64,000 nt of DNA from the NCBI GenBank assembly GCA_023402395.1, contig JAEYGI010000016.1:1-64000 (forward strand). The letters are read 5' to 3'. Both the position numbers and the translations under genes were made by a program. Within the stretch, counting starts at the first letter, position 1, and each line of letters begins with the position of its first letter. Under the pieces are notes generated by a model, which made no database searches, was not told the DNA's origin, and saw only the letters and a program-made list of their open reading frames with translations. The DNA comes from Bacillota bacterium. GTDB lineage: Bacteria; Bacillota; UBA4882; UBA8346. Shown here one piece after another: positions 43,645 to 51,678 of the stretch.

Positions 43645-44127
43645 GTGTTGTCATTGACGTTCGGTTCTAAAAAATGGCTGTGCGCAGCCTTGATTTTACT
43701 GGGCGGAATCGGAGTGGCGGCGACGGTCCTGACTGTTGCCGCGCCCCGAAAATACCGCGCTCCGTCGCGGCATGCCGGCGACGCCGAGCTCTTGGCCAGA
43801 GTCATCCGGGCCGAAGGCGAAGCGGAACCGTATACCGGCCAGGTAGCCATCGGCGCGGTGATCTTGAACCGGATCCAAAACCCGAAGTTCCCCAAGTCGC
43901 TGGCGGGGGTCATTTTCGAGCCCAGAGCCTTTGAATCGGTGTCCAACGGCGCGGTGAACCGGTCACCGACCCCCTCCTGCCGCAAAGCGGCCCGGGCGGC
44001 CATCGGCGGCTGGGATCCTTCCGGCGGCGCGCTTTATTTTTACAATCCGGGCAAAATCAAGGGAAGATCGTGGATTTGGACCCGGAGGGTCATTCAGCGA
44101 ATTGGCAAACACGTTTTCGCGCTATAG
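43645..44127 (+). CDS. SleB/CwlJ-type cell-wall (spore cortex) hydrolase
   Basis: About 160 residues. An N-terminal signal anchor (WLCAALILLGGIGVAATVL) precedes a Hydrolase_2 domain: LLARVIRAEGEAEPYTGQVAIGAVILNRIQNPKFPKSLAGVIFEP, with the catalytic Glu in RAEGE, then FESVSNGAVN and ALYFYNP. These lytic transglycosylases open the spore cortex or remodel peptidoglycan. There is no separate PGB domain, so it resembles the short CwlJ-like form with a membrane anchor. The start is a GTG at 43645 or the TTG at 43648/43654; the GAAGGA site favours one of the TTGs. Two hairpins follow the stop. Confidence 0.88.
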   Translation: MLSLTFGSKKWLCAALILLGGIGVAATVLTVAAPRKYRAPSRHAGDAELLARVIRAEGEAEPYTGQVAIGAVILNRIQNPKFPKSLAGVIFEPRAFESVSNGAVNRSPTPSCRKAARAAIGGWDPSGGALYFYNPGKIKGRSWIWTRRVIQRIGKHVFAL

Positions 44128-44136
44128 GCGGATCAG

Positions 44137-44225
44137 CAAAAAAGCAGCATTTTTGATGCTGCTTGAAGGCGGGGTATCAAATCCCCCGCCGGGGGCGGCT
44201 TCCAGGACCGCCCCCTTTTATATGG
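44137..44225 (+). terminator. Cluster of three hairpins ending the hydrolase gene
   Basis: AGCAGCAT/ATGCTGCT, then GGCGGGG/CCCCGCC, then GGGGGCGG/CCGCCCCC followed by TTTTATAT. The last is a classic intrinsic terminator. Confidence 0.8.
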
Positions 44226-44272
44226 CGATTTCAATGAAACATGTAAACAGCAGGTTAAATTGGAAAACCAAA

Positions 44273-44315
44273 TTGACATATCCCGGAAAAAAGCATATGA
44301 TTTATACGTATAAAT
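44273..44315 (+). promoter_or_regulatory. lacI promoter and 16-bp operator
   Basis: TTGACA (44273-44278), 17 nt, TATGAT (44296-44301). The perfect palindrome ATTTATACGTATAAAT (44300-44315) overlaps the -10 and start point. The same 16 bp recurs before the ABC exporter, so this is a repressor site read by sequence identity. Confidence 0.88.
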
Positions 44316-44336
44316 AAAGTTCCAGCAGGGTGGGTC

Positions 44337-45347
44337 ATGCGCAAACCGTTCAGCGTCTCCAGCAAGGATGTGGCCCGGGAAGCCGGCGTCTCTCAGGCGA
44401 CCGTCTCTTACGTCTTGAATGACGTGCCCGGAATCAGGATCAAACCCGAGACCAAGGAAGCGGTCCTCGCCGCAGCCAAACGCCTCAATTATCATCCGAA
44501 CCTGATCGCCCGCAGCATGCGCCTGAAACAGGCGATGTCCATCGGCGTGGTCTCCGACAAAAATGTCTCCAACTATCTGTTCATGAAGGCGCTGGAGGGG
44601 ATCAAGGACGCCCTGGTGCCCCGGAATTATTCGATCACCCTTTGCTTCGACAAGGGCTCGGAAGTCGAGACCGCCGAGGCGATCCGCTATTACAATTCGA
44701 ACCGGATTGACGGGATCATTTACGCCTTCGCCGATATCGCCGACGAACAGATCGCGTATCTGATCGACCATGCCATTCCGTTCGTGGTGATCCATCCTCA
44801 TCCCGCCGCCGACCTGATTCATCTGATTAAAACCGATCTGGACCGGGCCCTGATGGAAGCGGTCCGGCATCTGGCCGACCGGGGCGCGACCCGGATCGCC
44901 TTCTGCGGCGAAGAGGGCAAGGAAACGACCGACCGCCGCTATCGCGGCTTCCTCCGGGCGCTGGCCGGATTGGGCCTGCCGCACGAGCCGAGCGACGATC
45001 TCCGGCTTCCGGGCGGCCCAACCCCGGCCGCCGCGGGATTCGATGCTTTTTTCCGGCGCGCCGGAACGCGGCCGCAGGCGTTGATCACCGCCACCACCGG
45101 ACTCGGGTTTCAACTGCTGCAATACGCGGCGGCCCACCGGATCGCCATCCCCGATGAGTTGGCCGTGATCGGCATCGGCACGTCGAGGTTCGCCAATCTG
45201 TCCCACCCGCCCTTGTCCGCCATTGAAAGCCCGCTGTACGACATGGGCTTCGCCGGCTGCGAATTGTTGTTCAACGTCATCAACGGCGAGTCGGCCCGGC
45301 GCGCCGTGGTCCTGGAATGGACCTTCGAGCCGCGGGCGTCGGGATGA
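44337..45347 (+). CDS. LacI-family transcriptional repressor
   Basis: 336 residues. The N-terminal helix-turn-helix and hinge are canonical (SSKDVAREAGVSQATVSYVLND, KRLNYHPNLIARSMR), followed by a periplasmic-binding-protein-like effector domain (SIGVVSDKNVSNYLFMKALEGI, NRIDGIIYAFADI, FVVIHPHPAADL, ELAVIGIGTSRFANLSHPPLSAIE). It is probably sugar-responsive, but the effector cannot be named. It is autoregulated: a 16-bp palindrome lies over its promoter, with an identical site 26 bp ahead of the ABC exporter start. The downstream gap contains a palindromic repeat element. Confidence 0.93.
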   Translation: MRKPFSVSSKDVAREAGVSQATVSYVLNDVPGIRIKPETKEAVLAAAKRLNYHPNLIARSMRLKQAMSIGVVSDKNVSNYLFMKALEGIKDALVPRNYSITLCFDKGSEVETAEAIRYYNSNRIDGIIYAFADIADEQIAYLIDHAIPFVVIHPHPAADLIHLIKTDLDRALMEAVRHLADRGATRIAFCGEEGKETTDRRYRGFLRALAGLGLPHEPSDDLRLPGGPTPAAAGFDAFFRRAGTRPQALITATTGLGFQLLQYAAAHRIAIPDELAVIGIGTSRFANLSHPPLSAIESPLYDMGFAGCELLFNVINGESARRAVVLEWTFEPRASG

Positions 45348-45349
45348 GC

Positions 45350-45500
45350 GGGGGTGCTGGTTCCTCGTTGCCGGTCCCTCTGAAGAACGCCCGACCAGGG
45401 AACCAAATTTGCCCAAGTCAACTGTAAATCAACACTGCTTTTCAACCCGGAACCAAGAGCCAGGAGCTAGAAACCAGGAACTAGAAACTAGTTTTTATCC
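45350..45500 (+). repeat. Palindromic intergenic repeat of the GGAACTAG family
   Basis: The left arm is GGTGCTGGTTCCTCGTTGCC; the right arm is a run of GGAACCAAGAGCCAGGAGC, TAGAAACCAGGAACTAG, AAACTAG. It lies directly after lacI and ahead of the exporter operator. Confidence 0.65.
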
Positions 45501-45507
45501 CCTAATA

Positions 45508-45523
45508 ATTTATACGTATAAAT
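45508..45523 (+). promoter_or_regulatory. LacI-type operator of the ABC exporter
   Basis: ATTTATACGTATAAAT, identical over all 16 bp to the lacI operator, placed just before the GAGG site (45524-45527) and ATG (45534). Confidence 0.88.
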
Positions 45524-45533
45524 GAGGTCGCCA

Positions 45534-47303
45534 ATGATTGTACAGCATCTGATCTTCAAGGAATTCATCCCCTCGCACCGGTTTCGCTACGCGGCGGGCT
45601 TACTGACACTGATTCTCGCCAGCGTCCTGCAACTGGCCATCCCCAAGTTGCTCGGCCATATCGTGGATGTCCTCAAATACCAGTGGGCGGGGCAGTCGGG
45701 AGTATTCTGGCTGACCGCCGGTATGCTCGGCCTGGCCCTGGTGGTCTTCGGCCTGAAATATACCTGGCGACTCTGCCTGATGGGCCGGGCCCGGGATCTG
45801 GAATGCTTTCTCCGGGCCAAGCTTTTCGCCCATCTCCAGACCTTGCCGGTTAAGTTTTACCACGATAAGAAAACCGGCGACCTGATGGCTTACGCTATTA
45901 ATGACTTAAACGCGATCCGGCAGGCCTTCGCCTTCGGCCTGGTCTTCCTGATCGACGGGATCATCGTCAATTTGGCCTCCCTGGCGGTAATGGCCCGGAC
46001 CATTCACCCGCTGCTGACCTTGGTCGCCATCGCGCCCTTGACCGCCGCCATCGCGCTGGTCTTTGCCCTGCGCTTGCCGTTGCGGAAGCGCTACACCGCG
46101 GTGCAGGACTCTTTCGCCACCATTTCCGAAAAGATTCAGGAGAACATCTCCGGGATCCGGGTCGTCAAAGCCTATGTCCAGGAAGAAGCCGAAGTGACCA
46201 AGGTTGAAAGAGCCAGCCGGGAGCGGGCCGCGATCCAAATGGATTACGTCCGGCTGGCCAGCCTCCTGGAGCCGGGGATCCGGATCTGTTTCGGCGTCAG
46301 CTATGCTTTAGTGCTTCTGATCGGCTCCGGTTATGTCAAGGCCGGCGCCATTTCCCTCGGCGACTTTATCGCCTTCAATACCTATCTGGCGATGCTCACC
46401 CGTCCGGTCACCAATGCCGGGAAGATCGTCGAGGTCTGGCAGCGGGCCATGGCCTCCATGACCCGGCTGAACGGGATTTTCGCCATTCAAACCGACATCG
46501 TTGACGACCATCCGTCCCATTCCGAACCGCGCTTGGCCGGAAGCCTGGAGATCCGCAATCTCGATTTCACCTACCCCGGCGCCAACCGCCGGGCCTTGAA
46601 GGACATCAGCCTCCGGCTGGAAGCCGGTCAGACGCTGGCGATCATCGGCAAGACCGGTAGCGGCAAAACCACCCTGGTCAACCTGCTGCTCCGGCTCTAT
46701 CCGGTGGAACGGGGCCGGATCTTCCTGGACGGAGTGGATATCAACGAGATTCCGTTGGAGGTTCTCCGCGACAATATCGGCTGTGTACCACAGGACAATT
46801 TCCTCTTCTCGGCCACGATTAAACAGAACATCGAATTCTTCAAGCAAGCCTACACCGAGGAAGACGTGGAGGAGGCGGCCCGGCTGTCCAGCGTCTATGA
46901 TAATATCGTCGAATTTCAGGACCGGTTCGAAACCATGGTCGGCGAACGGGGGATCACCCTCTCCGGCGGCCAGAAGCAGCGGATCTCGATCGCCCGGGCG
47001 ATCATCAAGGACCCGGCCATTCTGATCCTTGACGACAGCCTGTCCGCAGTCGACACCCGGACCGAGGAGGAGATTCTGGGCAACATCAAACGGATCCTCA
47101 AAGGCCGGACCGGGCTGATCATTGCCCACCGGATCTCCACCATTAAGCATGCCGATGAGATCATCGTCCTCGACCGGGGCCGGATCGTGGAACGGGGCAC
47201 CCATCGCCGGCTGCTGGCGCTCAAGGGCCATTATTATCAATTGTACCAGGCTCAGCTGGCCGAGGCCCGGCTGGAAACCACCGCCGAGGAGACTGCCTTA
47301 TGA
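45534..47303 (+). CDS. ABC exporter half-transporter, degenerate-site subunit (BmrC/TM287-like)
   Basis: 589 residues: six-helix exporter membrane domain (~20-310), then an ATPase with Walker A IIGKTGSGKTTL, Q-loop CVPQDNFLF, signature LSGGQ, and Walker B LILDDSLSAVD. Asp replaces the catalytic Glu after Walker B, while the LSGGQ is intact. That is the pattern of the degenerate-site partner in heterodimeric exporters. The start is ATG 45534 (MIVQHL), with GAGG 6 nt upstream; an upstream ATG overlaps the operator. The stop overlaps the start of the second subunit (ATGA). Transcription is probably controlled by the adjacent LacI protein. Confidence 0.93.
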   Translation: MIVQHLIFKEFIPSHRFRYAAGLLTLILASVLQLAIPKLLGHIVDVLKYQWAGQSGVFWLTAGMLGLALVVFGLKYTWRLCLMGRARDLECFLRAKLFAHLQTLPVKFYHDKKTGDLMAYAINDLNAIRQAFAFGLVFLIDGIIVNLASLAVMARTIHPLLTLVAIAPLTAAIALVFALRLPLRKRYTAVQDSFATISEKIQENISGIRVVKAYVQEEAEVTKVERASRERAAIQMDYVRLASLLEPGIRICFGVSYALVLLIGSGYVKAGAISLGDFIAFNTYLAMLTRPVTNAGKIVEVWQRAMASMTRLNGIFAIQTDIVDDHPSHSEPRLAGSLEIRNLDFTYPGANRRALKDISLRLEAGQTLAIIGKTGSGKTTLVNLLLRLYPVERGRIFLDGVDINEIPLEVLRDNIGCVPQDNFLFSATIKQNIEFFKQAYTEEDVEEAARLSSVYDNIVEFQDRFETMVGERGITLSGGQKQRISIARAIIKDPAILILDDSLSAVDTRTEEEILGNIKRILKGRTGLIIAHRISTIKHADEIIVLDRGRIVERGTHRRLLALKGHYYQLYQAQLAEARLETTAEETAL

Positions 47304-49045
47304 AACAGGACCGCCAAAAATTCATCCGGATTTTGAGCTACTTCCGCCCCTTCCTGGGCCGGGTCATCCTTTGCGCGGCGCTGGCGCTGCTGGTGAACGC
47401 CGCCGAACTGGCCGCGCCCTATCTGATGAAGGTCGCCATTGATGACTACATCGTGGCCGGCAAAACCAATTTCAATATTACCGGGCTGGCCCTGCTGTAC
47501 TTGGGTTCGGTAACGGCCGGATCGTTTTGCCTGTACTCCCATACCTATCTGTTGAACTCCACCGTGCAGCGGATTATGCATAACATCCGGGTTGAGCTCT
47601 TCGCCCATATCCAGCGGATGCCGCTCCGCTTCTTCGATACCACCTCGTCGGGCCGGATTCTGACCCGGGCTACCAATGACGTCGAAGCCTTGAACGAAAT
47701 GTACTCCGGCGTGCTGGTGGCCTTCTTCAAGGACGTCCTGATGCTGGTCGGCATCGTAGTGGTGATGCTCCGGCTCCATCTCCAGCTGGCCTTGGTCAGC
47801 TTCGCCGTGATCCCGGTAATCGTTTTGATCACCTTCTTCTACAACAAATACGCCCGTCGCAACTACCGGCGGGTCCGGCATCTGATCGCCCAGATCAACG
47901 GTTTTTTCGCCGAGAATATCTCCGGCATGAAACTGGTGCAGATCTTCCATCGCGAGCGCGAGAAATACCGGGAGTTCGAGAGCTTGAACCGGGACTACAA
48001 TCAGGCCAGCATCTTCGAAGTACGGTTGATGGCTTTCTTCAAGCCTTCGGCCGAATTGATCAATAACCTCGGCATCGCGCTGCTGATCGTCTATTGCACC
48101 CCGGGCATTTTCGGCGGGGTACTGGAGATCGGGCTGCTCTATGCCTTCATTACTTACATCAAGCGCTTTTTTGAGCCGATTCAGGATCTGGCCGACAAAT
48201 ACAACGTGATCCTCTCCGGCAGCATCGCGGCGGAACGAATCTTCGAAATAATGGACAATCGCGAAGGGCTGGAGGATTTGGGCGCCGGCCGGCCGCTGCC
48301 GTCGGTCCGGGGCGGGATCGAATTCCGCCACGTCTGGTTCTCCTATAACAACCGGGACTGGGTGCTGCGGGATGTCAGCTTCACGGTGGAGCCAGGCCGG
48401 ACCGTGGCCTTCGTCGGCGCCACCGGCTCCGGCAAGTCGACCATCATCAGCCTGATCGGCCGGTTTTACGAGATCCAGCGGGGCGAAATCCTGCTCGACG
48501 GCGTCAATATCCGGGAGTACCGGCTGGGCGATCTCCGGCACCGGATCGCCGTGGTGATGCAGGATGTGTTCCTGTTCTCGGGCGATATCGCCTCCAACAT
48601 CCGGCTGAACAACGCCGATCGCTCCGACGCCGCGGTCCGGGCCGCGGCGGAGTCGGTCAACGCCGCCGAGTTCATCGCCGGCTTGCCCGGCGGCTACGCC
48701 GAGGAAGTCAAGGAACGGGGCGCGACCCTCTCCTCCGGCCAGCGGCAGTTGCTTTCCTTCGCCCGGGCGGTGGTCTTTGACCCGGCCATTCTGGTGCTGG
48801 ATGAGGCCACCGCCAACATCGACACCGAGACCGAACAGGTGATCCAGCAGTCCCTGGCCAAGGTGTCCCGGGACCGGACCACCCTGGTCATTGCCCACCG
48901 GCTCTCGACCATCCGGAACGCCGATCAGATTATTGTCATCCACAAGGGCCGGATCCGTGAAACCGGCCGTCACGAGGAACTGCTGCGCCAGGGCGGCATT
49001 TACAAGAACCTTTATGAAATGCAGTACTGCGGGATGACGAGCTAA
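47300..49045 (+). CDS. ABC exporter half-transporter, consensus-site subunit (BmrD/TM288-like)
   Basis: 581 residues: exporter membrane domain, then an ATPase with Walker A FVGATGSGKSTI, Q-loop VVMQDVFLF, signature LSSGQ (altered from LSGGQ), and Walker B LVLDEATANIDTETE with the catalytic Glu present. Paired with the upstream subunit, one composite ATP site is intact (this Walker B with the partner's LSGGQ) and the other is degenerate on both halves. The four-base ATGA overlap implies stoichiometric synthesis. Family members export drugs, lipids or peptides; substrate is unknown here. GAGGAG precedes the ATG. Confidence 0.93.
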   Translation: MKQDRQKFIRILSYFRPFLGRVILCAALALLVNAAELAAPYLMKVAIDDYIVAGKTNFNITGLALLYLGSVTAGSFCLYSHTYLLNSTVQRIMHNIRVELFAHIQRMPLRFFDTTSSGRILTRATNDVEALNEMYSGVLVAFFKDVLMLVGIVVVMLRLHLQLALVSFAVIPVIVLITFFYNKYARRNYRRVRHLIAQINGFFAENISGMKLVQIFHREREKYREFESLNRDYNQASIFEVRLMAFFKPSAELINNLGIALLIVYCTPGIFGGVLEIGLLYAFITYIKRFFEPIQDLADKYNVILSGSIAAERIFEIMDNREGLEDLGAGRPLPSVRGGIEFRHVWFSYNNRDWVLRDVSFTVEPGRTVAFVGATGSGKSTIISLIGRFYEIQRGEILLDGVNIREYRLGDLRHRIAVVMQDVFLFSGDIASNIRLNNADRSDAAVRAAAESVNAAEFIAGLPGGYAEEVKERGATLSSGQRQLLSFARAVVFDPAILVLDEATANIDTETEQVIQQSLAKVSRDRTTLVIAHRLSTIRNADQIIVIHKGRIRETGRHEELLRQGGIYKNLYEMQYCGMTS

Positions 49046-49104
49046 AACATCACCGTTGGGTCATAAACGCTTTTCATTCCCATTCTCTATTCTCATTCCC
49101 AAAC

Positions 49105-49335
49105 CCCATTTCATTGCTCCGGTATTGCCGGCGAGTCATTCCGGGAACCGGAGCTCCTTTTTTTCGTAAAAAACTGCCGGAACGGGGCGAAAATGATCCG
49201 CTTAGCGGCGCCGTCCGTTACTCCGGCCCGCCCGGAACCAATTCCCCCGTCCCTAACCGGTATTTTCCGGAGGATTCCGGCATTTTTCCGACCCAATCCG
49301 GATCGTTTGCGGCCCCGGAGATCTAAAAGCGTTGT
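49105..49335. repeat. CCGGA-type intergenic island R4
   Basis: Dense short units (GCTCCGGTATTGCCGGCGAG, TTCCGGGAACCGGAGCTCC, TTTTCCGGAGGATTCCGGC, CCCCGGAGATCT). The whole 49046-49580 gap has no supported gene. Confidence 0.45.
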
Positions 49336-49580
49336 GCTAAACCCGGCTTTCAGCCGGAGTTGTACACAAAAGCTTAGAGAAGCAAAGGAAAGTCGTTTCA
49401 CAATGGTTTCCACAAAGCCCCAGTCGATCGTTAGACTTTATCACATGGCTTTCAAAATGATGATAATTGGGTTGGCTGGCAGGAATCGGAGGGATACTCG
49501 CGAATGAATTACCAAAACGGGTTGCCGGAGCCTATTGGTCCGTAACCGAGGCATCGGCAACGTAGCGGGGGATGAAAACC

Positions 49581-50024
49581 ATGACCTTGAAAGAAAAATT
49601 GCAGGAAGACCTGAAAACCGCCATGAAAAGCAAGGACGCGCTCCGGCTCTCGGTGATCCGGCTCGCCAAGGCGGCCCTTATGAATCAGGAGATCGCCCGG
49701 GGCCACGAACTCTCCGACGCCGAAGTCGTCGAAGTGCTGGCCAAAGAGGCCAAACAGCGCAACGACGCCATTCCCGAGTATGAGAAGGCGGGCCGGTCCG
49801 ACATCGTGGCCACGCTCCGCCAGGAGCAGGCCATTCTCCAGGAGTACCTCCCCGCCCAGCTCGACGAGGAAGAGGTCCGGCGGATCGTCCGGGAGACCGT
49901 CGCCGAGGTCGGCGCCTCTTCCAAGAAGGAAATGGGCAAAGTGATGTCGGCCCTGATGCCCAAGGTCAAAGGCAGAGCCGACGGGAAACTGGTCAACCAG
50001 ATCGTGAATTCGATCCTGGAGTGA
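49581..50024 (+). CDS. yqeY: GatB/YqeY domain protein
   Basis: 147 residues, the full YqeY form: MTLKEKLQEDLKTAMKSKD, LRLSVIRLAKAALMNQEI, LSDAEVVEVLAKEAKQRNDAIPEYEKAGR, then the GatB-like helical tail (EEEVRRIVRETVAEVGASSKKEMGKVMSALMPKVKGRADGKLVNQIVNSIL). It resembles the C-terminal tRNA-interacting part of GatB and is usually a stand-alone protein near rpsU or tRNA-linked genes; the exact role is unsettled. I start at ATG 49581, since GGGGGA is 8 nt upstream; the ATG at 49572 sits inside that site. Confidence 0.93.
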   Translation: MTLKEKLQEDLKTAMKSKDALRLSVIRLAKAALMNQEIARGHELSDAEVVEVLAKEAKQRNDAIPEYEKAGRSDIVATLRQEQAILQEYLPAQLDEEEVRRIVRETVAEVGASSKKEMGKVMSALMPKVKGRADGKLVNQIVNSILE

Positions 50025-50029
50025 CTGTT

Positions 50030-50150
50030 TTAGTTCCTGGCTGCTGGTTTCTAGTTCCTGGACGGCCGGGCGCTTGGATTATTTGATAGGCATTCCAACA
50101 ATTGAGTTCAAAACCGCAACTAGGAAACCGCTAACCAGGAACTAAAGCAA
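50030..50150 (+). repeat. Palindromic intergenic repeat of the GGAACTAG family
   Basis: Left arm TAGTTCCTGGCTGCTGGTTT then CTAGTTCCTGG; right arm GCAACTAGGAAACCGCTAAC then CAGGAACTA. It begins within 10 nt of the yqeY stop. Confidence 0.65.
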
Positions 50151-50187
50151 CACGCATACCTTCCGGTCATCCCGGCATACTAAAGGT

Positions 50188-50379
50188 ATGGAACAGTCAA
50201 GCGCGAAAAAGGAGCTCCATATCCGGATCGACCCCGAGTTGTACCAGAAGTTCCGGCATATCGTCTTTTACGAACGGAACTCCATGACCGAAGTGGTGGC
50301 GCGGCTGATCGCCGAGTATGTCGAGGAAAAGGCCTTGGACGAAGCGGCCGGGGATCTGGCCGCTCCGATGGTGCTGTGA
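50188..50379 (+). CDS. Small ribbon-helix-helix (CopG/Arc-type) protein
   Basis: 63 residues with the ribbon-helix-helix layout: strand KELHIRIDPELYQKF, helix RHIVFYERNSMTEVVARLI, second helix AEYVEEKALDEAA. These dimers bind DNA with the paired N-terminal strands, most often as antitoxins or plasmid-type repressors. No toxin gene is adjacent and the tail is short, so a stand-alone regulator is as likely. The only SD-like sequence, AAAGG, is 1-2 nt from the ATG, so expression or start choice is uncertain. It is followed by a shared bidirectional terminator. Confidence 0.72.
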   Translation: MEQSSAKKELHIRIDPELYQKFRHIVFYERNSMTEVVARLIAEYVEEKALDEAAGDLAAPMVL

Positions 50380-50461
50380 GTTTGGCCTCCTGGTTCTTAG
50401 TTGTAGGGTCAAAAACGGCTCCCTGTAGAAACAACAGGGGCACGAACCCAAAAGGCAAAAA

Positions 50462-50496
50462 TTAAAACTCCCTCGAGCCATTCGAGGGAGTTTTAT
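50462..50496. terminator. Bidirectional terminator between convergent genes
   Basis: AAAACTCCCTCGA and TCGAGGGAGTTTT form a 13-bp stem with a ~6-nt loop. Confidence 0.9.
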
Positions 50497-50500
50497 TGGT

Positions 50501-50668
50501 TTATTCCGGCTTCGGAGCGCCGACCGGGCAGACATCGGCACAGGCGCCGCAGTCAATACACTTGCTGGAGTCAATCACGTACACATCGCCTTCACTGATG
50601 GCGCTGACCGGACACTCGGACTGACAAGCGCCGCACGCGATACACTCTTCACTAATCTTGTAGCTCAT
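50501..50668 (-). CDS. 2[4Fe-4S] ferredoxin
   Basis: A 55-residue clostridial-type ferredoxin. Two Cx2Cx2Cx3C cluster motifs are present: CIACGACQSECP (near residue 9) and CIDCGACADVCP (near residue 38), giving MSYKISEECIACGACQSECP at the N-terminus. It is a low-potential electron carrier for anaerobic metabolism. AGGAGGTG lies 7-8 nt before the ATG. It is monocistronic and ends at the shared terminator. Confidence 0.96.
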   Translation of the reverse strand: MSYKISEECIACGACQSECPVSAISEGDVYVIDSSKCIDCGACADVCPVGAPKPE

Positions 50669-50809
50669 AGGGGGCACCTCCTATTCATTGTTTAAGATTA
50701 TCTTGGCTTGCGCCAGGAAGATTCGTTCCCTCGCAAGATTCGACTTCGATTCCGAAAATCCTTTCTCCCGGATGATAAATTTTTAATTCCAGAAAACGAT
50801 GAGGAGGGT

Positions 50810-51012
50810 TGTCGGTTCCCGCTTCCCGGCTACCGGTAGCTGATTCCCGACTTCTGAATGGAACCGGCATCCCAACCAGAGAAGAACTATAAACTAAGAA
50901 CCAGGAACCAGGAACTAGGAACTAAGAACCAGGAACCAGGAACCAGGAACTAAAAACCAGGAACTAGGAACTAGGAACTAGGAACCAGGAATCAGCAACT
51001 AACCCAATAACT
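50810..51012 (+). repeat. Largest member of the GGAACTAG repeat family
   Basis: A left arm (GTTGTCGGTTCCCGCTTCCC, then GGCTACCGGTAGC) is followed, after ~50 nt, by a ~125-nt run of 7-8-nt units alternating AGGAACC and AGGAACT(A), e.g. AACCAGGAACTAGGAACTAA. It ends ~20 nt before the tRNA-Gly promoter. Confidence 0.75.
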
Positions 51013-51028
51013 AACTCGCCGGATCCGC

Positions 51029-51057
51029 TTGATTTTTGGAGCAGGTTCCGTTATAAT
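51029..51057 (+). promoter_or_regulatory. Promoter of tRNA-Gly
   Basis: TTGATT (51029-51034), 17 nt, TATAAT (51052-51057), 12 nt before the tRNA. Confidence 0.8.
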
Positions 51058-51068
51058 AGATTTACGTT

Positions 51069-51143
51069 GCGGGTGTGGCTCAGTGGTAGAGCATCGGCTT
51101 CCCAAGCCGAGGACCGCGGGTTCGAATCCCGTCGCCCGCTCCA
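51069..51143 (+). tRNA. tRNA-Gly (anticodon CCC)
   Basis: The acceptor stem GCGGGTG pairs with CGCCCGC. The D-arm reads GGCTCAGTGGTAGAGC, the anticodon loop TTCCCAA sits within TCGGC/GCCGA, and the T-arm is GCGGGTTCGAATCCCGT. CCA is encoded. Confidence 0.97.
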
Positions 51144-51211
51144 TTTTGCGATCAAAACCAGCTTCCGGGCAGCCGGAAGTTTTTTGTTCGCTCTTCCGAC
51201 CGGAAACGAAG

Positions 51212-51240
51212 TTGACCTCCGCCCCGGTCTGTGATAAAAT
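51212..51240 (+). promoter_or_regulatory. Promoter of tRNA-Thr
   Basis: TTGACC (51212-51217), 17 nt, TAAAAT (51235-51240). Confidence 0.7.
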
Positions 51241-51262
51241 AGATAAGCGAATCAAGTCAGAA

Positions 51263-51337
51263 GCTGGTGTAGCTCAATGGCAGAGCAGCGGTATCGTAAA
51301 CCGCAGGTTGCGGGTTCGAATCCCATCACCAGCTCCA
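51263..51337 (+). tRNA. tRNA-Thr (anticodon CGT)
   Basis: The acceptor GCTGGTG pairs with CACCAGC. The D-arm is GTAGCTCAATGGCAGAGC, the anticodon loop ATCGTAA lies within GCGGT/ACCGC, the T-arm is TGCGGGTTCGAATCCCATC, and CCA is encoded. Confidence 0.96.
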
Positions 51338-51352
51338 TTTTTTTGCCTTTTT

Positions 51353-51607
51353 TCAGCCATAGGCCAGTTCTTTCAAAGAATTGAGACAGGATTGGCAGAT
51401 GTTTTTTCCTTGAAAATTCTTGACTTCCTCGCTGCTTCCGCAAAACACACAGGCCGGCTCATACTTTTTCAGAACGATCCACTCGCCGTCCATGTAGATC
51501 TCAATCTCGTCCCGCTCATCGATCTCCAGCGTACGCCGCAGCTCAACCGGAATGACCACCCGTCCTAACTCATCGACTTTTCTTACAACACCCGTGGATT
51601 TTAACAT
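51353..51607 (-). CDS. AbrB/SpoVT-family transition-state regulator
   Basis: 84 residues. The N-terminal swapped-hairpin AbrB DNA-binding domain reads STGVVRKVDELGRVVIPVEL and RRTLEIDERDEIEIYMDGEWIVLKKY. The C-terminal part has two CxxC pairs (CVFCGSSEEVKNFQGKNICQSC), a zinc knuckle seen in many clostridial AbrB proteins. It regulates stationary-phase and sporulation genes in Bacillota. It is monocistronic with a strong promoter, and lies tail-to-tail with tRNA-Thr only 15 nt away. Confidence 0.95.
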   Translation of the reverse strand: MLKSTGVVRKVDELGRVVIPVELRRTLEIDERDEIEIYMDGEWIVLKKYEPACVFCGSSEEVKNFQGKNICQSCLNSLKELAYG

Positions 51608-51649
51608 CGTTCGTCACTCATTTCGTTAAAATTCGACAATCTTACATGT

Positions 51650-51678
51650 ATTATACTCGTGCCTTTTGGGAATGTCAA
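51650..51678 (-). promoter_or_regulatory. Consensus promoter of the AbrB-like gene
   Basis: Minus strand TTGACA, 17 nt, TATAAT, a perfect sigma-A promoter. Confidence 0.92.

Noticed and set aside
49114..49507. Two overlapping open frames in the gap before yqeY
   Set aside because: They lie inside the GC-rich palindrome island, lack ribosome binding sites and have Pro/Arg-rich composition typical of non-coding GC-rich repeats.
50880..51000. Regular short repeats resembling a CRISPR array
   Set aside because: Units are only 7-8 nt and directly abutting, with no spacers of uniform length and no cas genes. They belong to the GGAACTAG palindrome family.
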